Source: DAOSCP01 sp035379625 (GTDB lineage: Bacteria; Bacteroidota; Ignavibacteria; Ignavibacteriales; DAOSCP01). From it: a DNA stretch of 64,000 nt. The translations under genes were made by a program, and so were the position numbers. The notes under the pieces are model-generated. The model was given only the letters and a program-made list of their open reading frames with translations. It made no database searches and was not told the origin of the DNA. Below are positions 52,623 through 61,699 of this stretch, piece after piece; positions within the stretch are counted from its first letter, which is position 1, and each line of letters opens with the position of its first letter. Location: positions 62,001 through 126,000 of the forward strand of contig DAOSVM010000003.1 of the NCBI GenBank assembly GCA_035379625.1. Direction: 5' to 3'.

Positions 52623-53096
52623 TTATTGAATATTAATTAAATAGAGTAATATATGCATAACAATAGAGGTATAAATGGCAGAAATAATATCATCTAACAT
52701 TATATTAATTCCACCATTATTTTTATCAAAATAATTGGCAGGATAAACTTTAATTATATCAAAAAAACGCCATATTAGAAATGTTAAAATTATTACTATC
52801 GGAGTTTTAGGCAAAAACAATAATGAAATCCACATACCAACAACTTCATCAATGGTACATTCTTTTGGATCTTTTCCGTACTCTTTCTCGAATTTTGTAG
52901 AGATAGGAATACCCATAAATGTAAAAAGGATAATTGCAGGTATTATAATATAATAATTTTCAAACCCAGGGATTAAATATATCAATAATGCAAAAAAACT
53001 TCCTATTGTGCCTGAGGCACTATTTTTTTTATTTTTACTTAAATATAAATAACCACTATAAAAACCCGATCCAATAAATTTTTCTATAAAATTCAT
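52623..53096 (-). CDS. pgpA: Phosphatidylglycerophosphatase A
   Basis: PgpA dephosphorylates phosphatidylglycerol phosphate to phosphatidylglycerol at the inner membrane. It is 157 residues with four hydrophobic segments. It shows the N-terminal GSGFYSGYLYLSKNKKNSASGTIGSFFALLIY, the acidic motif KEYGKDPKECTIDEVVGMWISLLFLP and the ending GGINIMLDDIISAIYT. It overlaps pgsA by four bases, so the enzyme making the substrate is its translational partner. Confidence 0.92.
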   Translation of the reverse strand: MNFIEKFIGSGFYSGYLYLSKNKKNSASGTIGSFFALLIYLIPGFENYYIIIPAIILFTFMGIPISTKFEKEYGKDPKECTIDEVVGMWISLLFLPKTPIVIILTFLIWRFFDIIKVYPANYFDKNNGGINIMLDDIISAIYTSIVMHILLYLINIQ

Positions 53097-53686
53097 ATCA
53101 ATTTCTTATAAATTTTTGAAAACAATGTTCTATTTCTTACAAAATAATGTATACCTGTATAAAGCGTTAAAAGAGTAATCAATAGCATAAAATAGTAAAT
53201 AAATTTTTCATTCAAAAGAATATCGAATATATTTTTATAATTTTTAGCAAAAGGTTGTAAATGTAATACATATAGTATCAATATATAATATAAAAAAATC
53301 ATTTGAAAAGCTGTTTTCCACTTGGCTACTTTTGTTGTAATAAAATGTTCTCCGTAATATTCTCCAATTGAACGAAGCAAAGTAACAAATATATCCCTAA
53401 TTGCGATAATTAAAACCATCCATAGTTCAAGAATTCCTAAATATACAAAACAGAAAAAAGCTGTAGTTGTTAAAATTTTGTCAGCTAATGGATCCATGAA
53501 CCTACCAAAATCTGTAAAATAGTTTAATTTCCTGGCCAACCACCCATCATACCAATCCGTCAAAGCAGCTATTAAAAAAATTATTAGTGATATCTTTTTT
53601 AATTCTGGATTATCTGAAATAAATAAATAAGCAAAAATTGGTGTTAATATAATTCTTAATGTTGTTAATTGATTTGGTAAAATCAT
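53093..53686 (-). CDS. pgsA: CDP-diacylglycerol--glycerol-3-phosphate 3-phosphatidyltransferase
   Basis: PgsA makes phosphatidylglycerol phosphate, the precursor of phosphatidylglycerol and cardiolipin. This 197-residue membrane protein has the CDP-alcohol phosphotransferase motif DWYDGWLARKLNYFTDFGRFMDPLADK (D-x2-DG-x2-AR-x8-G-x3-D-x3-D) near residue 42. It begins MILPNQLTTLRIILTPIFAYLF, typical of the family. It is followed directly by pgpA. Confidence 0.95.
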   Translation of the reverse strand: MILPNQLTTLRIILTPIFAYLFISDNPELKKISLIIFLIAALTDWYDGWLARKLNYFTDFGRFMDPLADKILTTTAFFCFVYLGILELWMVLIIAIRDIFVTLLRSIGEYYGEHFITTKVAKWKTAFQMIFLYYILILYVLHLQPFAKNYKNIFDILLNEKFIYYFMLLITLLTLYTGIHYFVRNRTLFSKIYKKLI

Positions 53687-53688
53687 AA

Positions 53689-54018
53689 TTAGTCAATCTT
53701 CTCTTTGTTATGATGACAATGATGATATTCGCCCATAATTGTTCTTAAATAATTAAAATCGTAAATTCCATCTTTATGGCCATCTTCCCAAACAATATTT
53801 ATTGCGTATTGCCCAACTAAATTTATTGCTTTTACAACTGTTTCGTCAGCTTTGTAAATAGGAATATTAATGATGTTTTCCTGTTCTCTTTTTTTATTAC
53901 AAAAAGCGCAAGGGCATAACTCCCTTAATTTCTTTAGTTCTAAGATATTTTCTACATTATCATCCCAATGGATATATAACTTTTTTTTATCTACTACTTT
54001 TATTTTTAACGGAAACAT
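53689..54018 (-). CDS. DUF971 domain protein
   Basis: This 109-residue protein matches the DUF971 fold (also the N-terminal domain of gamma-butyrobetaine hydroxylase-like proteins): LYIHWDDNVENILELKKLRELCPCAFC, then INLVGQYAINIVWEDGHKDGIYDFNYLRTI. Cys residues in LCPCAFC and His residues near the end (EYHHCHHNK) could bind metal. Function is unknown; some relatives are linked to Fe-S cluster proteins. It lies between the amidase gene and pgsA in a tight run. Confidence 0.8.
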   Translation of the reverse strand: MFPLKIKVVDKKKLYIHWDDNVENILELKKLRELCPCAFCNKKREQENIINIPIYKADETVVKAINLVGQYAINIVWEDGHKDGIYDFNYLRTIMGEYHHCHHNKEKID

Positions 54019-54030
54019 AGAACACCTCTT

Positions 54031-55485
54031 TTATTCGGTTTCATAATATTTTTTAAATTTGAATATAGCATCATAAATTTGCTTAGCGATTTTATTCTGC
54101 CCATCTTCAGAATTCAAAAATGCCTCATCATTTGGATTTGATAAAAATCCTAACTCCACCAATACACTCGGCATAGCAGCTCCTATTAAAACTAAAAATC
54201 CAGCTTGTTTTACGCCCTTACTATCAATTTCCTTTAAATTACTGAACTGTTCGTGCAATTTTTCAGCAAATACTTCAGAATATTTCATGAAAGACGACTG
54301 AGCCATAGCAGCTAATATGTAATTTTCTTCAGTTAATTTCTTATACTTTTCTGGATTTTTTTCATATTTAATTACACTATTTTCTTTTTCAGCTACTGCA
54401 ATAGCATCTTTTGTTCTACCAGGTCTTAAAATATAAACTTCAAAACCATTTAATTTTGTTGGCTTCTCATCAGTTGAATTACAGTGTATAGAAATAAATA
54501 ATTTTCCGTTAGATTTATTAGCAATTTCTCCTCGTTTATCTAGCTCAACAAATTCATCTTTATATCTTGTGTAAACAACTTTAACATTTTTTAAGCTTGC
54601 TTTTATTAAATTCCCAAGTTTTAAAGCTACAGCCAAGTTAATTTTTTTCTCTTGCGTTCCATTTAAACCAATAGCTCCCGGATCTTTCCCACCGTGTCCT
54701 GCATCAATAACTATAACATCAAGTTGCTGTTTTTGTACTACTTTTTTATTTTTACCATAAAAATATAATATTGCTTTATCTTCTAAAAGTTCATAATTAA
54801 AGCTTTCAAGCGTTTTGTTAGTTGAAAGTTTAACTTTTTCTTTTTCTAATCTAGTCCCTTTTATAAAAGAATTTGAAACAAATTTTTCAGAAAATTCATT
54901 TGCAATATTTGCATTCTTAAAATTCAAATATATTGTATCGTTATTTTTATAAATTTTTTCTAATAACTTTTCTTTATTAAAATAGATCTCTATAATAGTT
55001 CCATTAACTTTGTCATTACTATATATTTTTTTTATATTTTCAATTTTTTTAGGTTGTTCAATTGTAATACTCAAATTATCATTTTTTATGGATATTTTAT
55101 ATTTTGTAAAATTATTAAAAATTTCATTTAAATAATTCACAGGTAAATAAATTTCATCGTTATACAGAATAGGGCTAAGTGGTAATTGATGTATTTTATT
55201 GTCATCTTCAATATTAACATAAATAAAAGGATTATTTTTAACAACTTTAATTTTTGCTCCATCAACAGAAAATAATATTGAATTTAGTATACTGTTATAA
55301 TGATAAGTAATATTCAATAAATTTAATATACGATTTAAAGATACAAATACAGCCTCCCTACGCTTTATTATCTCAATATCCGTATTTTTTTTTTCAAAAG
55401 TTATTGTAATTTTATTTTGAGAATAAAGAAAACTCGCTAATATAAGTAAAAGAATAAAAATTTTATAAGGTTTCAGTAATTTCAT
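54031..55485 (-). CDS. N-acetylmuramoyl-L-alanine amidase (Amidase_3) with copper-amine-oxidase-N-like domain
   Basis: The protein is 484 residues with a signal peptide (about 1-22, FILLLILASFLYS). Residues about 23-140 resemble the copper amine oxidase N-terminal-like wall-binding domain (REAVFVSLNRILNLL, NDEIYLPVNYLNEIF). A linker domain follows (about 145-235, AMIN-like). Residues about 255-480 are the zinc amidase: VIDAGHGGKDPGAIG, LFISIHCNSTDEKP and VLVELGFLSNPNDE. It cleaves the bond between MurNAc and L-Ala in peptidoglycan, in the periplasm. Its 5' end overlaps the GNAT gene by 23 bases. Confidence 0.93.
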   Translation of the reverse strand: MKLLKPYKIFILLLILASFLYSQNKITITFEKKNTDIEIIKRREAVFVSLNRILNLLNITYHYNSILNSILFSVDGAKIKVVKNNPFIYVNIEDDNKIHQLPLSPILYNDEIYLPVNYLNEIFNNFTKYKISIKNDNLSITIEQPKKIENIKKIYSNDKVNGTIIEIYFNKEKLLEKIYKNNDTIYLNFKNANIANEFSEKFVSNSFIKGTRLEKEKVKLSTNKTLESFNYELLEDKAILYFYGKNKKVVQKQQLDVIVIDAGHGGKDPGAIGLNGTQEKKINLAVALKLGNLIKASLKNVKVVYTRYKDEFVELDKRGEIANKSNGKLFISIHCNSTDEKPTKLNGFEVYILRPGRTKDAIAVAEKENSVIKYEKNPEKYKKLTEENYILAAMAQSSFMKYSEVFAEKLHEQFSNLKEIDSKGVKQAGFLVLIGAAMPSVLVELGFLSNPNDEAFLNSEDGQNKIAKQIYDAIFKFKKYYETE

Positions 55486-55987
55486 TGCTTAATAGACTCA
55501 TAATTATTGCATTGTAATATTTTTCTTCAAAATATCTTGATGCTCTCAGAACACCATCAATTCGAAAATTTAATTTTCTATAACAATTTATTGCAGAAAT
55601 ATTGTCTTCAAGGACTAATAATTCTAATCTAAAAAATTTTTTTTCATTAAATGCAAATCTAATTAAATTTTCAAGCATTTTAAAAGCATAACCTTTATTT
55701 CTTAAGTTTTTATCTATAATAACACGAGAAATTGTTGCAGAATTGTTTATGTTATCTATATTATTTAACTCACAATATCCAACCAATTTCCCATCTATTA
55801 AGTACTTAAAACAATATCTTACAGAATTTTGTTTATTAGCATACGAGAGATGATTTATAAATATTTCTTTTGATAAAGGAAATTTGAATACATTCGCTGT
55901 CCAAAAAAATTGTTCTAATGGTGTCTTAAATTGGCTAATTAACCAATCAATATCTTCAACCGTAAAATATATAAATTCTTCGTTCAT
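55463..55987 (-). CDS. GNAT family N-acetyltransferase
   Basis: This 174-residue protein has the acetyl-CoA binding region IIDKNLRNKGYAFKMLENLIRFAFNEKKFFRLELLVLEDNISAINCYRKLNFRIDGVLR, typical of the RimJ/RimL/SpeG-like GNAT branch. The substrate may be a protein N-terminus, spermidine or a sugar amine; it cannot be decided here. It starts two bases after the dacB stop and overlaps the amidase gene, so it sits in a cell-wall operon. Confidence 0.85.
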   Translation of the reverse strand: MNEEFIYFTVEDIDWLISQFKTPLEQFFWTANVFKFPLSKEIFINHLSYANKQNSVRYCFKYLIDGKLVGYCELNNIDNINNSATISRVIIDKNLRNKGYAFKMLENLIRFAFNEKKFFRLELLVLEDNISAINCYRKLNFRIDGVLRASRYFEEKYYNAIIMSLLSNEITETL

Positions 55988-55989
55988 TT

Positions 55990-57402
55990 TTATTCATTGA
56001 TTTGAGAAAGTATTATACAAATTTCATCTTGTATTTTTTTACACATTGTTAGATTATTCACGTGATTTTGTGTAAATATGCTAAACGCTAACATATTCCC
56101 TTTTTTATTTTTTACATAACCTGAAAGTGAACTAACTCCATTAATTGTACCAGTTTTTGCTCTTACGTTATTCATTGCATCAGTGTTTTTCATTCTTCTT
56201 AATAGAGTACCATCCACACCAGCAATTGGTAAAGAATTATAAAATATTTCGAACTTTTGTTTATTCTTATAAATATCTTTTAAGATTTCAATAATCAGTT
56301 CATTGTTGATGTAATTTGTTGGCGCTAAACCAGATCCGTCTATTATCTGATAATTATCTGGATTTAAGTTTAATTTTTTAATATAGTTTTTGACTACTTT
56401 TACACCAAATTCAGAACTTCCAGTAGTATCAAACATCTTATGGCCAAGTAGTCTTAAAATCATCTCACCTGCAAGGTTATATGATTCTTTATTAAACTTT
56501 TTTAATACATCCTTAATATTATGGCTAATATTAGCCAATAACTCTTTATTTTTGAATGTCTTATTTTCTCTGGAAACATTAATTTCGCCATTAAGTATTA
56601 TACCATTAGCAAGTAATTTTCTATAGAAATAAATTAATATTGATTTATATGGATTTTCTAAATTGACTGTTTCTGTAATTTTATCTTTTAATGATATTTT
56701 CCCTTTTATTATAATTGTATTGTTTCGATAATACCAGTCTCTCGTTATTATTAAATCCGATTTTTCACTGCTATCAACCGTAATAGCATTATTAATTACA
56801 TTTAAATTTTGATAATCTGGATATAAAATTATATATGGATTTTTACCAATTAAAGATGGAACAACTTTTACGTTTACACAATTTTCCTCTAAGGCAATTG
56901 AAGATATATGAGCTGCATAATCATTTGGTTCGTCATCCCAAGTCCAATCTCTATTCCATTCAAGAGTATCTATGTTAGATAAATCAAGTATCAAATCTCC
57001 ATTGATTTTTTTTATTTTTTTATTGACAAGTTGAGAAATTAAATTATCGATATCATTTATCTTGAGAATTGGATCAAATCCCGGTTGAATAATTAAATCG
57101 CCTTGCAAAATACCATCATTATTTATATTCCCATTGGAAAATATTTTTGTTTCAAAATTATAATTTGGACCTAAATAATCTAGAGCTGTAGCACTTGTAA
57201 TTATTTTTTGGTTTGAAGCTGGCCGAAATAATAATTTACTGTTTTTTTGATAAAGCGTTTTATTATTATCTAAATCATAAACACAAATACCTATATTAGT
57301 ATAATTAAAAAAATCTATATTTAATAAAGAATCTATTTTTTTAAAGCTTCCTTGTGAAAAAAGAACTTGCCAAAGTACAATAATTATTATTATTTTTTTC
57401 AT
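55990..57402 (-). CDS. dacB: D-alanyl-D-alanine carboxypeptidase/endopeptidase (PBP4 type, S13)
   Basis: The protein is 470 residues with a signal peptide (about 1-16). Catalytic motifs of the S13 family are SxxK as PASNQKI (about residue 64), SxN as ESYNLAGEM (about 308) and KTG as RAKTGTINGVSSLSGY (about 417). The inserted domain between SxxK and SxN is typical of PBP4. It trims or cleaves peptidoglycan cross-links in the periplasm. It is grouped with the GNAT and amidase genes. Confidence 0.93.
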   Translation of the reverse strand: MKKIIIIIVLWQVLFSQGSFKKIDSLLNIDFFNYTNIGICVYDLDNNKTLYQKNSKLLFRPASNQKIITSATALDYLGPNYNFETKIFSNGNINNDGILQGDLIIQPGFDPILKINDIDNLISQLVNKKIKKINGDLILDLSNIDTLEWNRDWTWDDEPNDYAAHISSIALEENCVNVKVVPSLIGKNPYIILYPDYQNLNVINNAITVDSSEKSDLIITRDWYYRNNTIIIKGKISLKDKITETVNLENPYKSILIYFYRKLLANGIILNGEINVSRENKTFKNKELLANISHNIKDVLKKFNKESYNLAGEMILRLLGHKMFDTTGSSEFGVKVVKNYIKKLNLNPDNYQIIDGSGLAPTNYINNELIIEILKDIYKNKQKFEIFYNSLPIAGVDGTLLRRMKNTDAMNNVRAKTGTINGVSSLSGYVKNKKGNMLAFSIFTQNHVNNLTMCKKIQDEICIILSQINE

Positions 57403-57422
57403 AAATCCCCCGTAAAATATTA

Positions 57423-57974
57423 TTAATCTTCTGAAAAATATTCAACAGTAAAAACTTGTAAATTAATTTGCTTTTTTTGCCATAAATATGGACTTAAATT
57501 AGCTTTTCTGCAAATTGCAGTAAGAAATTCTTCTAAATTCATATTATACTCTGTAGCCACTTGTGGTAAAAGTAAGCCTCTCTTACCTTCTTCTTCAACA
57601 ATTAAACCGTGCTTACCAATAACAATTTCATCATATGAAGAAATTTTTTGTGGTTCAGAAAGTACTGATATTTCAATTTTTATTTTATCAAATTCTTCTT
57701 TAGAAAGTGGTAGAAACCTATAATCCTGAAATGCTGCTAAAACAGCAGCATCAGCAATCGTTTTGATTAAATTGTTATTCGAATAAATAAAGCCAATACA
57801 TCCTCTCAATTCGCCATTCAAATGCAAAGTTACAAAAGCCCCAGTTTTAATTTTTGATAATTGAGGAAAATCTTTTTCGAAAGCACTCAAATTTAAATCG
57901 GTTTCGTCAAATTCCGATTTTATCGCTTCTCTTGCAATTAAAAGTAGTATTTGTTTTTCTTTTTCAGTAAACAT
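57423..57974 (-). CDS. amrA: AMMECR1-domain protein (AmmeMemoRadiSam system protein A)
   Basis: The protein is 183 residues. The AMMECR1 core includes GAFVTLHLNGELRGCIGFIYSNNNLIKTIADAAVLAAFQDYRFLPLSKEEFDKIKIEISVLSEP and GKHGLIVEEEGKRGLLLPQVATEY. This family commonly occurs with a MEMO1-like protein and a radical SAM enzyme; neither is next to it here. The biochemical role is not known. It heads the dacB run. Confidence 0.9.
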   Translation of the reverse strand: MFTEKEKQILLLIAREAIKSEFDETDLNLSAFEKDFPQLSKIKTGAFVTLHLNGELRGCIGFIYSNNNLIKTIADAAVLAAFQDYRFLPLSKEEFDKIKIEISVLSEPQKISSYDEIVIGKHGLIVEEEGKRGLLLPQVATEYNMNLEEFLTAICRKANLSPYLWQKKQINLQVFTVEYFSED

Positions 57975-58065
57975 TTTCCTACCTTGTTTTTTTTAATATA
58001 TTTTATTACTTTTATAATATTTGAAAATACTAAAATTTATTAAATATTAAAAGTATCGAGGTTCT

Positions 58066-59499
58066 ATGAAAAATTTAGTTATATTTTTATTATTATTTTT
58101 GCAAATCACTCTCTTATCACAAACTTTTAATAAACCACATATATTATCATCAAAGTTGGCAATAACAACTGAGGCTGGACTTACTGCCCCTAAATTTGAT
58201 TATTACAAAAATAAGAACGATTACATTGGTCGTTTTGCAATGGAATATTATTTTCCAACTACTAGTGTTGGCATTTTTGGTTTAAAAGCAATAGGGGGAG
58301 GTGGTTACTTAAATGTTAAGGATCCTAAAACAGATATTTCAACTACTCATCCAGTAGAATTACGTAATTCTTATTACTATGGTGAAATGATGTTTAGTTA
58401 TACTTTCTCTTTAGGAGACTTTTTGTTACCATATATAGGGACAGGAATATCTTACTTAAATTTTGAATTGAATGATAAAGATGGTAATAAAATTCAAAAA
58501 TATGGTGTATTTAATACAACAGAAATAAATTACACTGGCGAAGTTGGCGTAAAAATGATGTTAGCAAGTAACTTAAGCTTAAATTTAGGTGTTCATACAA
58601 ATATAAGCCCTAATGATAATTTAGATAATTTAAAAACTGGACGAAATGACTTTTTCCATTCAGCTTTCGGTGGTCTAACATTTTATTTCGGTGGGAAAAA
58701 AGATGCTGATGGCGATGGCTATTATGATGACGTTGATAAATGTCCTGATCAGCCTGAAGATTTTGATGGTTTCCAAGATGATGACGGCTGCCCTGATCCT
58801 GATAACGATGGCGATGGAATCCCAGATTATCTCGATAAATGCCCTAACCAAGCTGAAGATTTTGATGGATATCAAGACGAAGATGGCTGTCCTGATTTAG
58901 ATAATGATGGCGATGGAATCTTAGACGCCAACGATAAATGTCCTAATCAACCAGAAGATTTTGATGGTTTCCAAGATGATGACGGCTGCCCTGATCCTGA
59001 TAACGATAATGACGGAATTCTCGATATTTACGATAAATGCCCCGACCAAGCTGAAATTTATAATGGTATTGATGACCAAGATGGATGCCCTGATGGATTT
59101 GTTCAAAAAGTTAAAGTTGATACGGTATTCGTTACAAAATTCATTCAACAAAAAGAAATTTTACCATTCATTGAATTAGATGCTACAACTATTTTTGCCC
59201 CTAATACTAATACTTTTGGTCCAACTGCTGGTATTTCTCTTGATACTATTGTCACATTTTTACAAAATAATCCTTCAACCAATTGGCGTATTGAATGTTA
59301 TACCGACTCAAAAGCAAAAAAAGCAAAAAAATTAACTACCGATAGAGCCGCAGCTGTAAGAGATTATTTTGTGGCTCGTGGTGTAGCAAAAAATAGATTC
59401 GTAACTTATGGTATGGGAAGCGATTTCCCTAAATATATTTCAAAAGATCCAAATATAACCATCAAAAACAACAGAATAATTTTAGTGAGAATTAAATGA
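58066..59499 (+). CDS. OmpA-family outer membrane protein with thrombospondin type-3 repeats
   Basis: The protein is 477 residues. A signal peptide (LVIFLLLFLQITLLS) is followed by an eight-stranded beta-barrel-like region (about 25-205, alternating Tyr/Gly-rich strands). A calcium-binding TSP type-3 repeat stalk of four units (about 213-345, DxDxDGxxDxxDKCPDQxEDFDG) comes next. An OmpA C-terminal domain (about 360-477, NWRIECYTDSKAKKAKKLTTDRAAAVRDYFVARGVAKNRFVTYGMG) should bind peptidoglycan. It anchors the outer membrane. The stop overlaps the hflX ATG by four bases. Confidence 0.92.
   Translation: MKNLVIFLLLFLQITLLSQTFNKPHILSSKLAITTEAGLTAPKFDYYKNKNDYIGRFAMEYYFPTTSVGIFGLKAIGGGGYLNVKDPKTDISTTHPVELRNSYYYGEMMFSYTFSLGDFLLPYIGTGISYLNFELNDKDGNKIQKYGVFNTTEINYTGEVGVKMMLASNLSLNLGVHTNISPNDNLDNLKTGRNDFFHSAFGGLTFYFGGKKDADGDGYYDDVDKCPDQPEDFDGFQDDDGCPDPDNDGDGIPDYLDKCPNQAEDFDGYQDEDGCPDLDNDGDGILDANDKCPNQPEDFDGFQDDDGCPDPDNDNDGILDIYDKCPDQAEIYNGIDDQDGCPDGFVQKVKVDTVFVTKFIQQKEILPFIELDATTIFAPNTNTFGPTAGISLDTIVTFLQNNPSTNWRIECYTDSKAKKAKKLTTDRAAAVRDYFVARGVAKNRFVTYGMGSDFPKYISKDPNITIKNNRIILVRIK
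58702..59094 (+). repeat. 99-bp tandem repeats encoding TSP type-3 units
   Basis: Four units of about 33 codons. Units one and three share a stretch of more than 50 identical bases (GAAGATTTTGATGG... at 58755 and 58953), exactly two periods (198 bp) apart, while unit two is more diverged. This suggests duplication or gene conversion of alternate units and a potential for copy-number change. Confidence 0.85.
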
Positions 59500-60758
59500 T
59501 AGAAATACAAGAAGAATTTAATAAACTTGAAAGAGCATCTCTGGTAGCAGTTAAGCTACCAGAGAACTCTTTAATTATTGTTGAAGAAAACCTTTCCGAA
59601 TTGGAGCTCCTTTCACAAACTGCTGGCGCTGAAGTCATCGCTAAATTTATTCAACATCTAGAAAAACCTAATCCCGCTACTTACATAGGCAAAGGGAAAA
59701 TTGAAGAAATAGCAAGTTTTATTCAAGATAATGATATTGATATAATAATTTTTGATGATGAACTTTCACCTACTCAAACTAGGAACTTACAAAATGCATT
59801 CAATAAAAAAGTAATTGATAGAACATCTCTTATTTTAAGTATTTTTGCAAAACACGCTAGAACCAAAGAAGCTAAACTACAAGTAGAACTTGCCCAAAGC
59901 CAATATATGTTATCAAGATTAACTAAACTTTGGTCTCATTTATCGAAACAATATGGCGGAATTGGGACAAAAGGACCTGGTGAAACTCAGTTAGAAACTG
60001 ATAGAAGAATTTTAAAAGACAGAATTGCTATTTTAAAGAAAAAAATCGATCAAATTGAAACTCAACACGATATAAAAACAGCTAATAGAGAAAATATCTT
60101 CAAATGTGCCCTCGTAGGTTATACAAATGCTGGTAAATCAACCTTGATGAACTTGTTAACTGATGCAAATGTCCTTGTAGAAAATAAATTATTTGCAACA
60201 CTCGATTCAACAACTAGACTTTGTTACTACAACAACAAAAAATTTCTATTATCCGATACTGTTGGATTTATTCAAAAATTACCACATAATTTAATTGCAT
60301 CTTTCAGAAGTACACTCAAAGAAGTTACAAGTGCAGATTTAATTATTATTGTTGTAGATATTTCAAACAAAGCATTTAAAGATCATTTAAATGTTGTTCT
60401 CGATACACTTAATGAATTAAAATGCACTAATAAGGAAAAAATTCTTGTATTTAACAAATTCGATGCTTTACAAAACAAGTCGATAATTAAGGACATTAAA
60501 ATTGAATTCCCAAATGCTGTCATAATATCTGCATTACAAAAAATCAATATCAATGAATTACTGACAAAAATAGAATACCATATTACCAACTCAGTAGAAA
60601 CATACAAAATTGAACTCAATCAAGCTCAAACAAACCTTATTACGGAAATTTATAAACATACCGACGTTGTGGAAATTAACTACAAAGATGATGAAAATAT
60701 AGAAGTAAGTTTCCGCTGCAGACCTTATATTTATAAAAATATCTTAGCAAAATTATAA
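59496..60758 (+). CDS. hflX: Ribosome-associated GTPase HflX
   Basis: HflX splits or rescues stalled ribosomes. It is 420 residues. The N-terminal HflX domain shows KPNPATYIGKGKIEEIASF and FDDELSPTQTRNLQNAFNKKVIDRTSLILSIFAKHARTKEAKLQVELAQ, followed by the glycine-rich KQYGGIGTKGPGETQLETDRR. G motifs are GYTNAGKSTLMN (G1), DTVGFIQKLPHNLIASFRSTL (G3) and NKFD (G4). It is translated from an ATGA overlap with the ompA-like gene. Confidence 0.96.
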   Translation: MIEIQEEFNKLERASLVAVKLPENSLIIVEENLSELELLSQTAGAEVIAKFIQHLEKPNPATYIGKGKIEEIASFIQDNDIDIIIFDDELSPTQTRNLQNAFNKKVIDRTSLILSIFAKHARTKEAKLQVELAQSQYMLSRLTKLWSHLSKQYGGIGTKGPGETQLETDRRILKDRIAILKKKIDQIETQHDIKTANRENIFKCALVGYTNAGKSTLMNLLTDANVLVENKLFATLDSTTRLCYYNNKKFLLSDTVGFIQKLPHNLIASFRSTLKEVTSADLIIIVVDISNKAFKDHLNVVLDTLNELKCTNKEKILVFNKFDALQNKSIIKDIKIEFPNAVIISALQKININELLTKIEYHITNSVETYKIELNQAQTNLITEIYKHTDVVEINYKDDENIEVSFRCRPYIYKNILAKL

Positions 60759-60780
60759 TTAAAAATTTTTTTTTGATATA

Positions 60781-61062
60781 GCTCGGACAGTGTAAGCTTA
60801 AGCCCCTTGCAGCTATTGCAAAGCTGCAAGGGGCAGCGGGCCGAACGGCCCGCGAATTCTTATATACGAAAATATTATTATACTTTTAAAGTTTGCTATT
60901 AAAATTCAATATTTTTTGGCAAATTTTTATACGTGTAAATATAAAAAAAACTTGTAAGTGATTGATAGTCCAAAAGATATGGCTTATCGAGTAAAATCTT
61001 TTGGGCGTTAGCCCGCCCGTGCGCCTTCGTGCGCACGGGCTTTAAGCTTACACCGTCTGAGC
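60781..61062 (-). repeat. Interspersed repeat element 5 (B left, A right; 282 bp internal-deletion copy)
   Basis: The left end GCTCGGACAGTGTAAGC is followed by a B hairpin with paired changes (GCCCCTTGCAGCT / AGCTGCAAGGGGC) and AGCGGGCC-GAAC-GGCCCGC. The right end holds GGGC-GTTA-GCCC, the A hairpin (loop CTTCGT), and GCTTACACCGTCTGAGC. About 145 bases of A-side interior (60868-61005) match the reverse complement of element 1 (10050-10190) with only about ten differences. A short GAATTCTTATATAC remnant of the B side joins directly to it. The whole AT core is missing. It lies between convergent hflX and the lipoprotein gene. Confidence 0.87.
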
Positions 61063-61083
61063 CAATGAAGATTATTTTTAAAA

Positions 61084-61116
61084 TAAAAAAAGCAAGTTCG
61101 CTTATGCTCACTTGCT
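61084..61116 (-). terminator. Terminator after the lipoprotein gene
   Basis: On the minus strand AGCAAGTGAGC and GCGAACTTGCT pair with mismatches, then seven T. CTTCATTGG and the A end of element 5 follow. Same terminator type as after enolase. Confidence 0.75.
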
Positions 61117-61139
61117 CTATGTAAATTGTAATATAAATC

Positions 61140-61688
61140 TTAATAGTAATTTTTATAAAATCTAGCCATATCTGTATATTTACCTGCAGGTGGTTCTGTT
61201 AAAATCTCAAATTCCAATACTTTATAACTTTTATCCCAAAGAATCCTTTGATATGTAGATGATTTTATCAATTGGCCATTTGTTGAAAGCACGGAGTCTT
61301 CTGGTGTTAATGTAATAAAATAAAAGCCATCCTCATAAACCAGATTTTCTACGGCATTTAATGATTTAAATTTGTAAGTTGCTTCGCCGTTGAGTTTACC
61401 TTCTTCATTTAAATATAATTTTCTTTCAAGAATTTCTTTACCTTCCTTTTTCATATCATCTAAAAATTGTTTACTTTTAGCCATATACTCATACAAAAGA
61501 TATTTATCTTCTTCAAATCTATCTTTTGTATCAGCATCGGTTCTTATGTGATAATATTTAACAGTTGCCGTCCCAGAATTTTGGCTATCAAGAACAATTT
61601 TATAACTTAGTTTATTCCCAATCAAACAACCTGACGCGTTAATAACAAGAACTAAAGAACATAATACCTTTAAGATTTTTTTAAACAT
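61140..61688 (-). CDS. Putative lipoprotein of unknown function
   Basis: The protein is 182 residues. The signal ends in NASGC, a lipobox, so it is probably lipid-anchored. The mature part has an alternating beta-strand pattern (SYKIVLDSQNSGTATVKYYHIRT, GEATYKFKSLNAVENLVYEDGFYFITLTPEDSVL). I do not recognise the family. It is 11 bases downstream of lysA, but a functional link is not evident. Confidence 0.6.
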   Translation of the reverse strand: MFKKILKVLCSLVLVINASGCLIGNKLSYKIVLDSQNSGTATVKYYHIRTDADTKDRFEEDKYLLYEYMAKSKQFLDDMKKEGKEILERKLYLNEEGKLNGEATYKFKSLNAVENLVYEDGFYFITLTPEDSVLSTNGQLIKSSTYQRILWDKSYKVLEFEILTEPPAGKYTDMARFYKNYY

Positions 61689-61699
61689 ATTTACCTCAA

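Noticed and set aside
60899..61111. 70-codon minus-strand frame in element 5
   Set aside because: It spans the A hairpin and terminator of a non-coding repeat and has no homologous frame in element 1.
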